Below, piece by piece: positions 50,705-60,132 of a stretch of 64,000 bases of DNA. Every line of letters starts with the position of its first letter. Position 1 is the stretch's first letter. The notes under the pieces are model-generated. The model did no database searches. It had not been told where the DNA came from and saw only the letters and a list, made by a program, of their open reading frames with translations. The translations under genes were made by a program, and so were the position numbers. Source of the stretch: Marinobacter sp050379415 (GTDB lineage Bacteria; Pseudomonadota; Gammaproteobacteria; Pseudomonadales; Oleiphilaceae); the NCBI RefSeq assembly GCF_050379415.1, contig NZ_JBNRLS010000001.1:434001-498000 (forward strand), given 5' to 3'.

Positions 50705-51358
50705 ATGGAACACGAATTCTGGCACGAGCGCTGGGCAAAAAAGGAAATCGGCTTCCACGAGGGCACCGTTAACCAATACCTGCACGATCACTGGCCCGAA
50801 CTGGCCGGAGAGAATACCGATGCGGTCTTCGTCCCCCTGTGCGGCAAGGCCCACGACATGTGGTGGCTGCATGACCGCGGCCACCCTGTCATCGGCGTGG
50901 AACTGAGCGAGATCGCCTGCAAGGATTTCTTCGAGGAAGCCGGCGAGAAAGCCAAGGTGCACCCCGGAGAACCCTTCACCACCTTCAAGCACGATGACCT
51001 GGAACTCTGGTGCGGCGACTTCTACCAACTGGTCCCGGACGATCTCAAGCACATCCGCCTGGTCTACGACCGCGCCGCCCTGATCGCCCTGCCCTCCTCC
51101 ATGCGCCGCCAATACGTCGAACACCTGACCGCCATCATCCCCGACGGTGCACGAATCCTGCTGATCACCCTGGACTACGACACCGAGATCAAGGGCCCTC
51201 CGTTCAACGTCTCCAACGACGAAGTCCGGGAACTGTACGGCCAGGACTACGAGATCGAGCACGTGCTGACCAATACCCTGGCCAAGGACCATCCGTTTGC
51301 CAAGCGGCGCGGGCTTGAGGGGGCTTCGGAGAGTGTGTTTCGGTTGACCAAGCTTTGA
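50705..51358 (+). CDS. tpm: Thiopurine S-methyltransferase
   Basis: A 217-residue class I SAM-dependent methyltransferase of the bacterial TPMT family, which also acts on selenium and tellurium compounds. Family markers are WHERWAKKEIGFHEGTVNQY, VFVPLCGKAHDMWWLHDRGH and VYDRAALIALPSSMRRQYVE. GGGAGAGACC precedes the ATG. The downstream 557 bases hold a paired hairpin cassette. Confidence 0.94.
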   Translation: MEHEFWHERWAKKEIGFHEGTVNQYLHDHWPELAGENTDAVFVPLCGKAHDMWWLHDRGHPVIGVELSEIACKDFFEEAGEKAKVHPGEPFTTFKHDDLELWCGDFYQLVPDDLKHIRLVYDRAALIALPSSMRRQYVEHLTAIIPDGARILLITLDYDTEIKGPPFNVSNDEVRELYGQDYEIEHVLTNTLAKDHPFAKRRGLEGASESVFRLTKL

Positions 51359-51406
51359 GTTCTTTGTCTCCCAGCCTGCTGGGTTGGGAGTCTTGGCGGG
51401 TGACGA

Positions 51407-51484
51407 GTGGGGGTGTCTATCTGAAAACGCTCGAAGAACTCGCTTCGCTCAGACAATCGATCATTTTCAGATAGACACCCCCAC
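51407..51484 (-). repeat. Long hairpin H8 (B-type head)
   Basis: A perfect 21-bp stem is formed by 51407-51427 and 51464-51484. On the minus strand the head contains TGTCTGAGCGAAGCGAGTT, which recurs in H9. It has no GGA motif. GCGAAGC within it is known to form an unusually stable mini-hairpin in DNA. Confidence 0.85.
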
Positions 51485-51568
51485 CCGTTCCCGCCTCGGC
51501 AGGCCTTTCGGCTGCCATCCTCGTGGGCTATTTTGAAGATATTCCTGCTGATTTTGATCGGAGTGTAT

Positions 51569-51641
51569 CGGGGGTCTTTTTTCTGGCGAATTTGATGTCT
51601 GAGCGAAGCGAGTTGCCAATTCGCCAGAAAAAAGACCCCCG
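51569..51641 (+). repeat. Long hairpin H9 (B-type head)
   Basis: A perfect 23-bp stem is formed by 51569-51591 and 51619-51641. The plus-strand head is TTGATGTCTGAGCGAAGCGA then GTTGCCA. It shares TGTCTGAGCGAAGCGAGTT with H8 but no stem sequence. Confidence 0.85.
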
Positions 51642-51915
51642 GTGCACTCCAGCCCCCCAACCCCGGCAGGCTACAAAAACGCCACACCCCTCTAACACAA
51701 TTTAATGAACCTTAACCACTCGCCCACTGTCCAACCTCGCGAACCTGAACTAAGCTCAGATTAAGCAAGCCGCGAAGAGAAGTTGCAGCGCGGCTTGTAA
51801 GTATCCATCCCTTTTACCCATAACCAGATAAACACCGCCGGGACAGGCGGAGCCAACAGCAACGGGGAAATTGCGTGAACTGAAAAGCTGAATAACAGCG
51901 AGCGAGGGGCCATCT

Positions 51916-53838
51916 ATGAGCATACTGCAGCATTTCAAAGACCGGTATGAAGCTACCCAAGAGGAAGAATACACTCTTGAGGAATACCTGGAGATCTGCA
52001 AAAAGGACCCAACGGCCTACGCCACGGCCGCTGAGAGAATGTTAATTGCGATCGGCGAGCCGGAGTTGGTAGATACCTCTCGCGACCCAAGACTGTCGCG
52101 CATCTTTTCCAACAAGGTGATCAAGCGTTACCCGGAATTTTCCGAGTTCTACGGCATGGAAGACGCCGTGGAGAACATCGTTTCTTTCTTCCGTCACGCT
52201 GCCCAGGGCCTGGAAGAGAAGAAACAGATCCTGTACCTGCTGGGCCCGGTGGGCGGCGGCAAGTCCTCACTGGCCGAGAAACTAAAGGCCCTGATGCAGA
52301 AGGTGCCTTTCTACGCCATCAAGGGCTCTCCGATGAACGAATCCCCCCTGGGTTTGTTCGATCCCGCCGAGGACGCCGAAATCCTCGAAGAGGAGTACGG
52401 CATTCCGCGCCGTTACCTCAACTCCATCATGTCACCCTGGGCTGTGAAGCGCCTGCACGAGTTTGGCGGGGATGTCAGCCAGTTCCGGGTGGTGAAGAAA
52501 TATCCGTCGATACTCGACCAGGTGGGGGTCGCCAAGACCGAGCCGGGCGACGACAACAACCAGGATATTTCCGCCCTGGTGGGCAAGGTCAATATCCGGA
52601 TGCTGGAGGACTACTCCCAGGATGACCCGGATGCCTACAGCTTCAGCGGCGGCCTGTGCAAGGCCAACCAGGGCCTGCTGGAGTTCGTGGAGATGTTCAA
52701 GGCGCCGATCAAGGTGCTGCATCCGTTGCTGACTGCCACCCAGGAAGGCAATTACAACACCACGGAAGGTATGGGGTCGGTGCCGTTTGACGGCGTGATC
52801 CTGGCCCACTCCAACGAGTCCGAATGGCAGACCTTCCGGAACAACAAGCACAATGAGGCGTTCCTGGACCGGGTCTACATCGTCAAGGTGCCCTACTGCC
52901 TGCGGGTGACCGAGGAAATCGAGATCTACAAGAAGCTGCTGACCAACAGCTCTCTGTTTGGCGCGCCCTGTGCGCCGGATACCCTGGACATGCTGGCACA
53001 GTTCTCGGTGCTGTCCCGGATCAAGGAGCCGGAAAACTCCAGCATCTTCTCGAAGATGAAGGTGTACGACGGCCAGAACATCAAGGACACCGATCCGAAG
53101 GCCAAGTCCATCCAGGAGTACCGGGATGCAGCCGGGGTCATGGAAGGCATGGATGGCCTGTCCACCCGTTTCGCCTTCAAGATCCTGTCCAAGGTGTTCA
53201 ACTTCGACACCACCGAGGTGGCAGCCAACCCGGTGCACCTGCTCTATGTGCTCGAGAAGCAGATCGAGCAGGAGCAGTTCCAGTCGGAGATCCAGGAAAA
53301 GTACCTGCGCTTCATCAAGGAATACCTGGCGCCGCACTATGTCCAGTTCATCGGCAAGGAAATCCAGACCGCTTACCTGGAAAGCTACAGCGAATACGGC
53401 CAGAACCTGTTCGACCGTTACGTGACCTATGCCGACTTCTGGATCCAGGACCAGGAATACCGGGATCCGGAGACCGGCGAGATTCTCGACCGCGGGTCCA
53501 TCAACGACGAACTGGAGAAAATCGAGAAGCCGGCGGGCATCAGCAACCCGAAAGACTTCCGCAACGAGGTGGTCAACTTCGTGCTGCGGGCGAGGGCCAA
53601 CAATCAGGGGCGCAATCCGTCCTGGCTCAGCTACGAGAAGCTGCGCAGCGTGATCGAGAAGAAGATGTTCTCCAACACCGAGGATCTTCTGCCGGTCATC
53701 TCCTTCAACCCGAAAGCCAGTCAGGAAGATCAGAAGAAGCACAAGCAGTTCGTCGAACGTATGGTCGAGCGAGGCTACACCGAGAAGCAGGTACGGCTGT
53801 TGGCCGAATGGTACCTGCGTGTTCGCAAGTCTCACTGA
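51916..53838 (+). CDS. yeaG: PrkA family serine protein kinase (YeaG)
   Basis: A 640-residue AAA-plus PrkA protein. The P-loop is GPVGGGKSSLAEKL (110-123) in an AAA domain (about 20-380), and the PrkA C-terminal domain follows (about 390-640). In E. coli YeaG works with YeaH in nitrogen-starvation and stationary-phase survival. It leads a yeaG-yeaH-spoVR cluster with 33-base and overlapping junctions. The ATG follows GAGGGGCC. Confidence 0.95.
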   Translation: MSILQHFKDRYEATQEEEYTLEEYLEICKKDPTAYATAAERMLIAIGEPELVDTSRDPRLSRIFSNKVIKRYPEFSEFYGMEDAVENIVSFFRHAAQGLEEKKQILYLLGPVGGGKSSLAEKLKALMQKVPFYAIKGSPMNESPLGLFDPAEDAEILEEEYGIPRRYLNSIMSPWAVKRLHEFGGDVSQFRVVKKYPSILDQVGVAKTEPGDDNNQDISALVGKVNIRMLEDYSQDDPDAYSFSGGLCKANQGLLEFVEMFKAPIKVLHPLLTATQEGNYNTTEGMGSVPFDGVILAHSNESEWQTFRNNKHNEAFLDRVYIVKVPYCLRVTEEIEIYKKLLTNSSLFGAPCAPDTLDMLAQFSVLSRIKEPENSSIFSKMKVYDGQNIKDTDPKAKSIQEYRDAAGVMEGMDGLSTRFAFKILSKVFNFDTTEVAANPVHLLYVLEKQIEQEQFQSEIQEKYLRFIKEYLAPHYVQFIGKEIQTAYLESYSEYGQNLFDRYVTYADFWIQDQEYRDPETGEILDRGSINDELEKIEKPAGISNPKDFRNEVVNFVLRARANNQGRNPSWLSYEKLRSVIEKKMFSNTEDLLPVISFNPKASQEDQKKHKQFVERMVERGYTEKQVRLLAEWYLRVRKSH

Positions 53839-53871
53839 AATCAGTGACCAGTCACTGATGGGAGTAGCACT

Positions 53872-55167
53872 ATGGGTATGACCCACATCGTCGACCGGCG
53901 GTTGAACGGTAAGAACAAGAGCGCGGTGAACCGGGAGCGGTTCCTGCGCCGTTACCGCCACCACATCAAGAAAGCGGTGGCGGATGCGGTGCACAAGCGC
54001 TCGATCACGGACGTTGAACGGGGTGAGAAAGTCAGTATCCCGACCCGGGATATTGACGAGCCTATCTTCCACCACGGCCAGGGTGGCCGGCGCGAGATGG
54101 TGCACCCCGGCAACCAGGAGTTTGTTGCCGGGGACATGATCCCCAAGCCCCAGGGCGGCGGCGGTCAGGGCGGTGGCCAGGGCCAGGCCAGTCCCGATGG
54201 CGAGGGCATGGACGAGTTCGCCTTCCAGATCACCCAGGAGGAATTCCTGGACTTCCTGTTCGATGACCTCGAATTGCCCAACCTCGCCCGCAAGAAACTG
54301 AAGGATACCGAGGCCTTCAAGTACGTTCGTGCCGGCTTCACCAATCAGGGCATTCCTGCCAAGCTGGATGTGGTGCGCTCCCTGCGGGGCGCCCACGCCC
54401 GGCGTCTTGGCCTCGGTGGCGCCCGCAAGAAGAAGATCAAGGATCTGGAGAAGCAGCTGGAAGCCCTGAAATCGGCTCCGGAGGATCTGGACCCGGCCTT
54501 CAGCCACGAGGACCAGATCAAGGTGCTGGAGGACGAGATCGCCCGCCTCAAGGCCAACGTGCGCCGGATCCCGTTCATTGATGAGATTGATCTGCGCTAC
54601 CGCCAGCACGTGAAGCAACCGAAACCGGCCACCAGTGCAGTAATGTTCTGTCTGATGGACGTCTCCGGGTCCATGACCCAGATGCACAAGGACATCGCCA
54701 AACGGTTCTTTATCCTGCTGTACCTGTTCCTGAAGAAGAACTACAAGAAGATCGACGTGGTCTTCATCCGCCACCACACCAGCGCCAAGGAGGTGGATGA
54801 GGAGGAGTTCTTCTACAGCCGGGAGACCGGCGGCACCATTGTCTCCAGTGCGATCAAGCTGATGCACAAGATCATCGAGTCCCGCTATTCCCCGGCGGAG
54901 TGGAACATCTATGCCGCCCAGGCATCGGATGGCGATAACTGGAACGACGACTCCCCGGTATGCGGCAAGCTGCTGGCCGACAGCATCCTGCCGCTGGTCC
55001 AGTATTACGCCTATGTGGAGATCACGCCCCAGGATCATCAGATGCTCTGGTACGAGTACGAGAAGATCATGGAGCGGTTCCCCCAGAGCTTTGCCATGCA
55101 GCAGATTGCCGACCCGGGTGAGATCTACCCGGTGTTCCGCCAGTTGTTCGAGAGGAAAGCCGCATGA
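53872..55167 (+). CDS. yeaH: YeaH/YhbH family protein (DUF444)
   Basis: A 431-residue partner of the PrkA kinase. It opens MTHIVDRRLNGKNKSAVNRE and has a Gly/Gln-rich stretch (about 93-108), then a VWA-like domain with the MIDAS-like MFCLMDVSGSMTQMHKDIAK (about 255-275). Its stop overlaps the spoVR start (ATGA), so translation is coupled. Confidence 0.94.
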   Translation: MGMTHIVDRRLNGKNKSAVNRERFLRRYRHHIKKAVADAVHKRSITDVERGEKVSIPTRDIDEPIFHHGQGGRREMVHPGNQEFVAGDMIPKPQGGGGQGGGQGQASPDGEGMDEFAFQITQEEFLDFLFDDLELPNLARKKLKDTEAFKYVRAGFTNQGIPAKLDVVRSLRGAHARRLGLGGARKKKIKDLEKQLEALKSAPEDLDPAFSHEDQIKVLEDEIARLKANVRRIPFIDEIDLRYRQHVKQPKPATSAVMFCLMDVSGSMTQMHKDIAKRFFILLYLFLKKNYKKIDVVFIRHHTSAKEVDEEEFFYSRETGGTIVSSAIKLMHKIIESRYSPAEWNIYAAQASDGDNWNDDSPVCGKLLADSILPLVQYYAYVEITPQDHQMLWYEYEKIMERFPQSFAMQQIADPGEIYPVFRQLFERKAA

Positions 55168-56723
55168 GTAGCATCGTCGACCGTCCGAACCTACCGGAAA
55201 ACGAACAGCCCGGTGCCAGGAAGCCGATTTCCACCGGCTCGGAGTGGACCTTCGATCTGATCCAGGAGTACGACGACGAAATCGCCAAGTGCGCCGGGGA
55301 GTTCGGGCTGGATACCTACCCGAACCAGATCGAGGTGATCAGCGCCGAGCAGATGATGGATGCCTACAGCTCCGTGGGCATGCCAGTGGGTTACCATCAC
55401 TGGTCTTTCGGCAAGCAGTTCCTCAACACGGCCAAGGGCTACCAGCGCGGGCAGATGGGGCTGGCCTACGAAATCGTGATCAACTCCAACCCGTGTATTG
55501 CCTACCTGATGGAGGAGAACACCCTGCCCATGCAGGCGCTGGTGATCGCCCACGCCTGTTATGGCCACAACTCCTTCTTCAAAGGCAACTACCTGTTCCG
55601 AACCTGGACCGACGCCAGCGCTATCATCGATTACCTGGTGTTCGCCCGCAATTACGTGGCCGAGTGCGAGGAACGTCATGGTGTCGATGCGGTCGAGGAG
55701 ATTCTGGATTCCTGCCACGCCCTGATGAACTATGGCGTGGACCGTTACAAGCGTCCGCCGCCCATTTCTGCCGCCGAAGAAGCCCGCCGCCAGAAGGAAC
55801 GGGAAGAGTACCAGCAGCGCCGGATCAATGACCTCTGGCGTACCATCCCGAGGCCGGAGGACGACGATGACCCGGTGAAACGCCAGCGCCGCTTCCCGGA
55901 GGAGCCCCAGGAGAACCTCCTGTACTTTATCGAGAAGAACGCCCCCCTGCTGGAGACCTGGCAACGGGAAATCATCCGGATCGTTCGCAAACTCGGGCAG
56001 TACTTCTACCCGCAGCGCCAGACCCAGGTGATGAACGAGGGCTGGGCCACCTTCTGGCACTATACCCTGCTGCATCGTATGTATGACAAGGGTCTGGTGA
56101 ACGATGGTTTCATGCTCGAATTCCTCCAGAGCCACTCGGCGGTGGTGTACCAGCCGCCGTTCAACAGCCCGTGGTATTCCGGCATCAACCCGTACACCCT
56201 CGGTTTCTCCATGTTTACCGACCTCAGGCGGATCTGTGAGAACCCCACCGACGAAGACCGTGAATGGTTCCCGGACATTGCCGGATCGGACTGGCTGGAG
56301 ACGCTGCACTTCGCCATGCGCAACTTCAAGGATGAGAGCTTCATCCAGCAGTTCCTGTCACCCAAAGTGATGCGCGATCTGAAGCTCTTTGCTATCGAGA
56401 ATGACGATCAGGAAGACCATTACATGGTCACGGCCATTCACGATGACCCCGGGTACCGGCCATTGCGGGAGAAACTGGCCCGCCAGTACAACCTGAGTTA
56501 CCGGGAACCGAATATCCAGGTCTGGAACGTGGATGTGCGGGGCGATCGTTCCCTCACGCTCCGGCATATCCCGGTCGACCGGGTGCCGTTGGGCGAGGAC
56601 ACCGAGGAAGTGGTGCGCCATGTCCATCGGTTGTGGGGCTTTGACGTGCACCTGGAAAGTGTGGATGAAGGCACGGTTGTGGAGGAATATCATTGTCCGC
56701 CACCCCATCTCGATGACGAGTAA
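55164..56723 (+). CDS. SpoVR family protein
   Basis: A 519-residue SpoVR/YcgB protein, third member of the PrkA-YeaH-SpoVR set. Characteristic segments are MPVGYHHWSFGKQFLNTAKG, VIAHACYGHNSFFKGNYLF and MNEGWATFWHYTLLHRMYDK. The His-rich and Glu-containing motifs suggest a metal site. Its molecular role is not established; the name comes from a spore-cortex phenotype in Bacillus and this organism should not sporulate. Confidence 0.95.
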   Translation: MSSIVDRPNLPENEQPGARKPISTGSEWTFDLIQEYDDEIAKCAGEFGLDTYPNQIEVISAEQMMDAYSSVGMPVGYHHWSFGKQFLNTAKGYQRGQMGLAYEIVINSNPCIAYLMEENTLPMQALVIAHACYGHNSFFKGNYLFRTWTDASAIIDYLVFARNYVAECEERHGVDAVEEILDSCHALMNYGVDRYKRPPPISAAEEARRQKEREEYQQRRINDLWRTIPRPEDDDDPVKRQRRFPEEPQENLLYFIEKNAPLLETWQREIIRIVRKLGQYFYPQRQTQVMNEGWATFWHYTLLHRMYDKGLVNDGFMLEFLQSHSAVVYQPPFNSPWYSGINPYTLGFSMFTDLRRICENPTDEDREWFPDIAGSDWLETLHFAMRNFKDESFIQQFLSPKVMRDLKLFAIENDDQEDHYMVTAIHDDPGYRPLREKLARQYNLSYREPNIQVWNVDVRGDRSLTLRHIPVDRVPLGEDTEEVVRHVHRLWGFDVHLESVDEGTVVEEYHCPPPHLDDE

Positions 56724-56725
56724 CC

Positions 56726-58696
56726 GTGCAGGCAGCTGACAAACCTACCCCGGTCCCCGACAATCAAGACAACGGCCCGACCAACCACCATTCTCCGGTG
56801 CTGGCCGGGCCCTTGTTGCGCCATGCCAGCCCGAATCAGCTGGTCCTCTGGCTGGTAGCCCGGGAGGCCCTGAACCTTTGCGTCAGACTGTCCGAACGGG
56901 ACCACCCAAAGCAGCCGCTTGTTGAGAGGGACCTCGTTGACGCGGAGATTACCCGGCTCAGGATCGGCACCCACGCATGGCTGCACCTGCTGGATCTCCG
57001 GCCTGACGATCCCCTGCCCCTGGATACCCGGATGGAATACGATCTTGGCATCCAGACCACCAACGCTACAAAGTGGATCCATGACTGGGCACCGCACCTG
57101 TGCCCGGAGAACCGGGAGCGGCCCGGCTTTGTCCTGAAGTCACGCCTTGATCGCATCCTGCACGGCTCCTGCCGCCGGCCCCACCACTCCTCCGCCGATG
57201 GCCTGGTGCGGGTGGATGAGGAACTGCACAAGGCCCGCCATCTGGAGGATATCCCGGCACTGCTGCTGATGACCGGTGACCAGATCTACGCCGACGATGT
57301 CGCCGGCCCCATGCTCCATGCCATCCAGTGCGTGATTCATCAGCTCGGGCTCTACCAGGAGGTCCTGGAAGGCGCCTCCCTGAGCCACAGCCGGGAGCTG
57401 ACCTCCCTGGAGAAGGCCTACTATCACCGGGACAAGCTGCTGCCAGAATCGGAATTCAACGAGGATCTGGCCGAACGTTTCTTCGGCGGCGTGCGCAAGC
57501 CGGTGTTCACCACCGCCAACGCCGGCAACCACCTGATCTCCTTCGCCGAGGTGATGGCCATGTACCTGCTGGTCTGGTCACCCGAGCCCTGGGCCATGGT
57601 GACACCTGCCGAACCCGTCCGTGACCAGGAGGAGCTGGCTCGCTATCGCCGGGAACAGGAGGCGATTGACCGGTTCCGGGCGGATCTGCCCAGGGCTGCC
57701 CGTGCCCTGGCCAATGTGCCGGTTTACATGATCTTTGATGACCACGACGTGACCGACGACTGGAACCTCTCGGCACTCTGGGAAACCACAGCCTACGAAC
57801 ATCCCTTCTCCCGCCGGATCATCGGTAATGCCCTGCTCGGCTATCTGTTGTGCCAGGGCTGGGGCAACCAACCCGATACCTTCAAGGACCTTTTGGAGCG
57901 GTGTCAGGAACTGTTGGCACCAAAGAAAGATCACCACGAACTGGACAAGGACATCCAGGATGAACTGATCGACCAACTGTTCCATTTCCATCAGTGGCAT
58001 TACAGTCTGGCCACTAACCCCAGACTGGTGGTGCTGGACACCCGTACCCACCGCTGGCGCAGCGAAATTCGGCGCAGTCGTCCGTCCGGTCTGATGGACT
58101 GGGAATCCCTGACCGACTTCCAGCAGGAGGTAATGGATGAGGACGCGGTGGTCGTGGTCTCACCGGCCCCCATGTTTGGCGTCAAACTGATCGAGATGAT
58201 CCAGAGGGTGTTCACCTGGTTCGGCAAACCACTGCTGGTGGATGCGGAGAACTGGATGGCGCACCGGGGCGCCGCGAACGTGATGCTGAATATTTTCGGC
58301 CATCCGCGAACCCCGAAGCATTTCGTGATCCTGTCCGGGGATGTGCACTATTCCTTCGCCTACGACATCCGGCTGAAACACAAACGCAATAGCCCGGAGG
58401 TCTGGCAGATCACCAGTAGCGGCATCAAGAACGAGTTTCCCCATCGGCTGCTGGAATGGCTGGACCGGCTGAACCGCTGGCTGTTCGCACCCTGGTCCCC
58501 CCTGAACTGGTTCACCAAGCGCCGGCGCATGCGGATTCGCCCGAGGCTGCCGGAAGGACGGGATGCCGGGGAGCGGCTATGGAATCATGCCGGCATCGGT
58601 GATGTCCGGCTGGATGAGGAGGGAGCACCCTCCGCCATCCGGCAACTCAATGCCGGGGGCGGAGGTACGGTGTTTCACCGTGGCCGGGAGGAATGA
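56726..58696 (+). CDS. PhoD-like metallophosphatase family protein
   Basis: A 656-residue protein of the PhoD-like phosphatase group without a Tat or Sec signal. Metal-site motifs are LMTGDQIYADDVAGPM (about 182-197), MIFDDHDVTDDWNLSALW (about 335-352) and LSGDVHYSFAYDIRLKHK (about 535-552). It starts with GTG at 56726, two bases after the spoVR stop, so it is part of the prkA operon here. The lack of a signal points to a cytosolic hydrolase. Substrate unknown. Confidence 0.82.
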   Translation: MQAADKPTPVPDNQDNGPTNHHSPVLAGPLLRHASPNQLVLWLVAREALNLCVRLSERDHPKQPLVERDLVDAEITRLRIGTHAWLHLLDLRPDDPLPLDTRMEYDLGIQTTNATKWIHDWAPHLCPENRERPGFVLKSRLDRILHGSCRRPHHSSADGLVRVDEELHKARHLEDIPALLLMTGDQIYADDVAGPMLHAIQCVIHQLGLYQEVLEGASLSHSRELTSLEKAYYHRDKLLPESEFNEDLAERFFGGVRKPVFTTANAGNHLISFAEVMAMYLLVWSPEPWAMVTPAEPVRDQEELARYRREQEAIDRFRADLPRAARALANVPVYMIFDDHDVTDDWNLSALWETTAYEHPFSRRIIGNALLGYLLCQGWGNQPDTFKDLLERCQELLAPKKDHHELDKDIQDELIDQLFHFHQWHYSLATNPRLVVLDTRTHRWRSEIRRSRPSGLMDWESLTDFQQEVMDEDAVVVVSPAPMFGVKLIEMIQRVFTWFGKPLLVDAENWMAHRGAANVMLNIFGHPRTPKHFVILSGDVHYSFAYDIRLKHKRNSPEVWQITSSGIKNEFPHRLLEWLDRLNRWLFAPWSPLNWFTKRRRMRIRPRLPEGRDAGERLWNHAGIGDVRLDEEGAPSAIRQLNAGGGGTVFHRGREE

Positions 58697-60055
58697 TCAG
58701 CCCGACACGGAAGGCAGACCGGACAGGGCCATGGCCAGCTCCTGCTCGTCGTATTCGTAGTCCTCAAGCTGACCCTCGAAATAGGCGGTGTAGGCCGCCA
58801 TGTCGAAGTGGCCGTGGCCGCAAAGGTTGAACAGGATGACCTCGTCCTTGCCTTCCCGCTTGCAACGCAGGGCTTCTTCAATCGCACCCTTGACCGCGTG
58901 GTTGGCCTCCGGTGCCGGCACAATACCCTCGTTGCGGGCGAACAGCACACCGGCTTCGAAGCATTCGCGCTGGGTGTAGGACACCGCATCGAACAGTCCC
59001 AGCTCTTTGGCGTGGGACACCATCGGCGCCATGCCGTGATAGCGCAGGCCGCCGGCGTGGAAACCCGGCGGCGTGAAGTCGGAACCCAGGGTGTGCATCT
59101 TGGTCAGCGGCGTCATATGGGCGGTATCGCCGTAATCGTAGGCATACTTGCCCCGGGTCAGGGTCGGACAGGCCGAAGGCTCAACGGCAACAATCCGCGA
59201 CTTCTCGCCACCGCGCAGCGCGTGGCCCATGAACGGGAAGGCAATGCCGGCGAAGTTGGAACCGCCGCCGGTGCAACCCACGATCACGTCCGGCCAGCAA
59301 TCGGCCATTTCCATCTGTTGCATGGCCTCCAGGCCAATCACGCTCTGGTGCAGCAGGACGTGGTTCAGCACCGAGCCCAGGGCATACTTGGTATCAGGGT
59401 CCTGGACCGCCAGCTCCACTGCCTCGGAAATGGCGATACCGAGACTACCGGTGTGGTCAGGTTTCTCGGCCAGCACCTTGCGACCGAACTCGGTGAGCTC
59501 GGAGGGTGACGGAACGCACTTCGCGCCGTAAGTTTCCATCACCGCGCGGCGGTAGGGTTTCTGGTTATAGGAAACCCGGACCTGGAATACAGTAACGTCG
59601 ATATCGAACAGAGAGCCGGCGAAAGAAAGCGAGGTGCCCCATTGCCCCGCCCCGGTCTCGGTGGTCAGGGTACGAATGCCCGCCTGTTGGTTGTAGAACG
59701 CCTGCGGGATGGCGGTATTGGGCTTGTGACTGCCCGCCGGGCTGACACCTTCGTATTTGTAGAAAATCTTGGCCGGTGTTCCCAGAGCCTTCTCCAGACG
59801 ATGAGCCCGGTACAATGGTGCCGGGCGCCAGAGCCGGTAGACGTCGCGAACCGGCTCGGGAATCTCGATTTCCCGCTCGGTAGACACCTCCTGCTGGATC
59901 AGCTCCATGGGGAACAGCGGTTCCAGGTCGGCCGGACCGACCGGCTGTTTGGTGGCCGGGTGCAGTACCGCGGGCAGCGGTTCCGGGAAATCCGCCTGCA
60001 GGTTGTACCAGTATTTCGGCATCTGGCTTTCGTCGAGAAGAAACTTGGTTTGCAT
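58697..60055 (-). CDS. trpB2: TrpB2-type tryptophan synthase beta-like protein
   Basis: A 452-residue PLP enzyme of the TrpB2 group, longer than TrpB1. The PLP lysine is in EGVSPAGSHKPNTAIPQAFY (about 115-135), with the acidic catalytic segment TTETGAGQWGTSLSFAGSLF and the phosphate loop CTGGGSNFAGIAF. It makes tryptophan from indole and serine or works as a serine deaminase in vivo. No trpA lies nearby. The stop is against that of the PhoD-like gene (convergent, no gap). Confidence 0.9.
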   Translation of the reverse strand: MQTKFLLDESQMPKYWYNLQADFPEPLPAVLHPATKQPVGPADLEPLFPMELIQQEVSTEREIEIPEPVRDVYRLWRPAPLYRAHRLEKALGTPAKIFYKYEGVSPAGSHKPNTAIPQAFYNQQAGIRTLTTETGAGQWGTSLSFAGSLFDIDVTVFQVRVSYNQKPYRRAVMETYGAKCVPSPSELTEFGRKVLAEKPDHTGSLGIAISEAVELAVQDPDTKYALGSVLNHVLLHQSVIGLEAMQQMEMADCWPDVIVGCTGGGSNFAGIAFPFMGHALRGGEKSRIVAVEPSACPTLTRGKYAYDYGDTAHMTPLTKMHTLGSDFTPPGFHAGGLRYHGMAPMVSHAKELGLFDAVSYTQRECFEAGVLFARNEGIVPAPEANHAVKGAIEEALRCKREGKDEVILFNLCGHGHFDMAAYTAYFEGQLEDYEYDEQELAMALSGLPSVSG

Positions 60056-60132
60056 GTGCGATAGAACCTCAGCTTGTTGTCACGTGTCTTTGAATGTCGG
60101 GCCGTTTGTTATTCTGAACTGTGGAATTTGCC

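Larger units (their letters stand above)
51373..51672. repeat. Cassette of paired hairpins H8/H9 bounded by an outer inverted repeat
   Basis: Outer repeats AGCCTGCTGGGTTGGG (51373-51388) and CCCAACCCCGGCAGGCT (51656-51672) enclose two long hairpins in opposite orientation. The unit is about 300 bp. A comparable outer repeat (GTAGCCTG...) encloses the H2/H3 pair. The remaining part of the 51359-51915 gap (51673-51915) has no repeat and presumably holds the prkA promoter, which was not resolved. Confidence 0.8.

Noticed and set aside
52432..55038. Long open frame (about 868 codons) antisense to prkA and yeaH
   Set aside because: Same reason: reverse-strand shadow of recognised genes without protein features.
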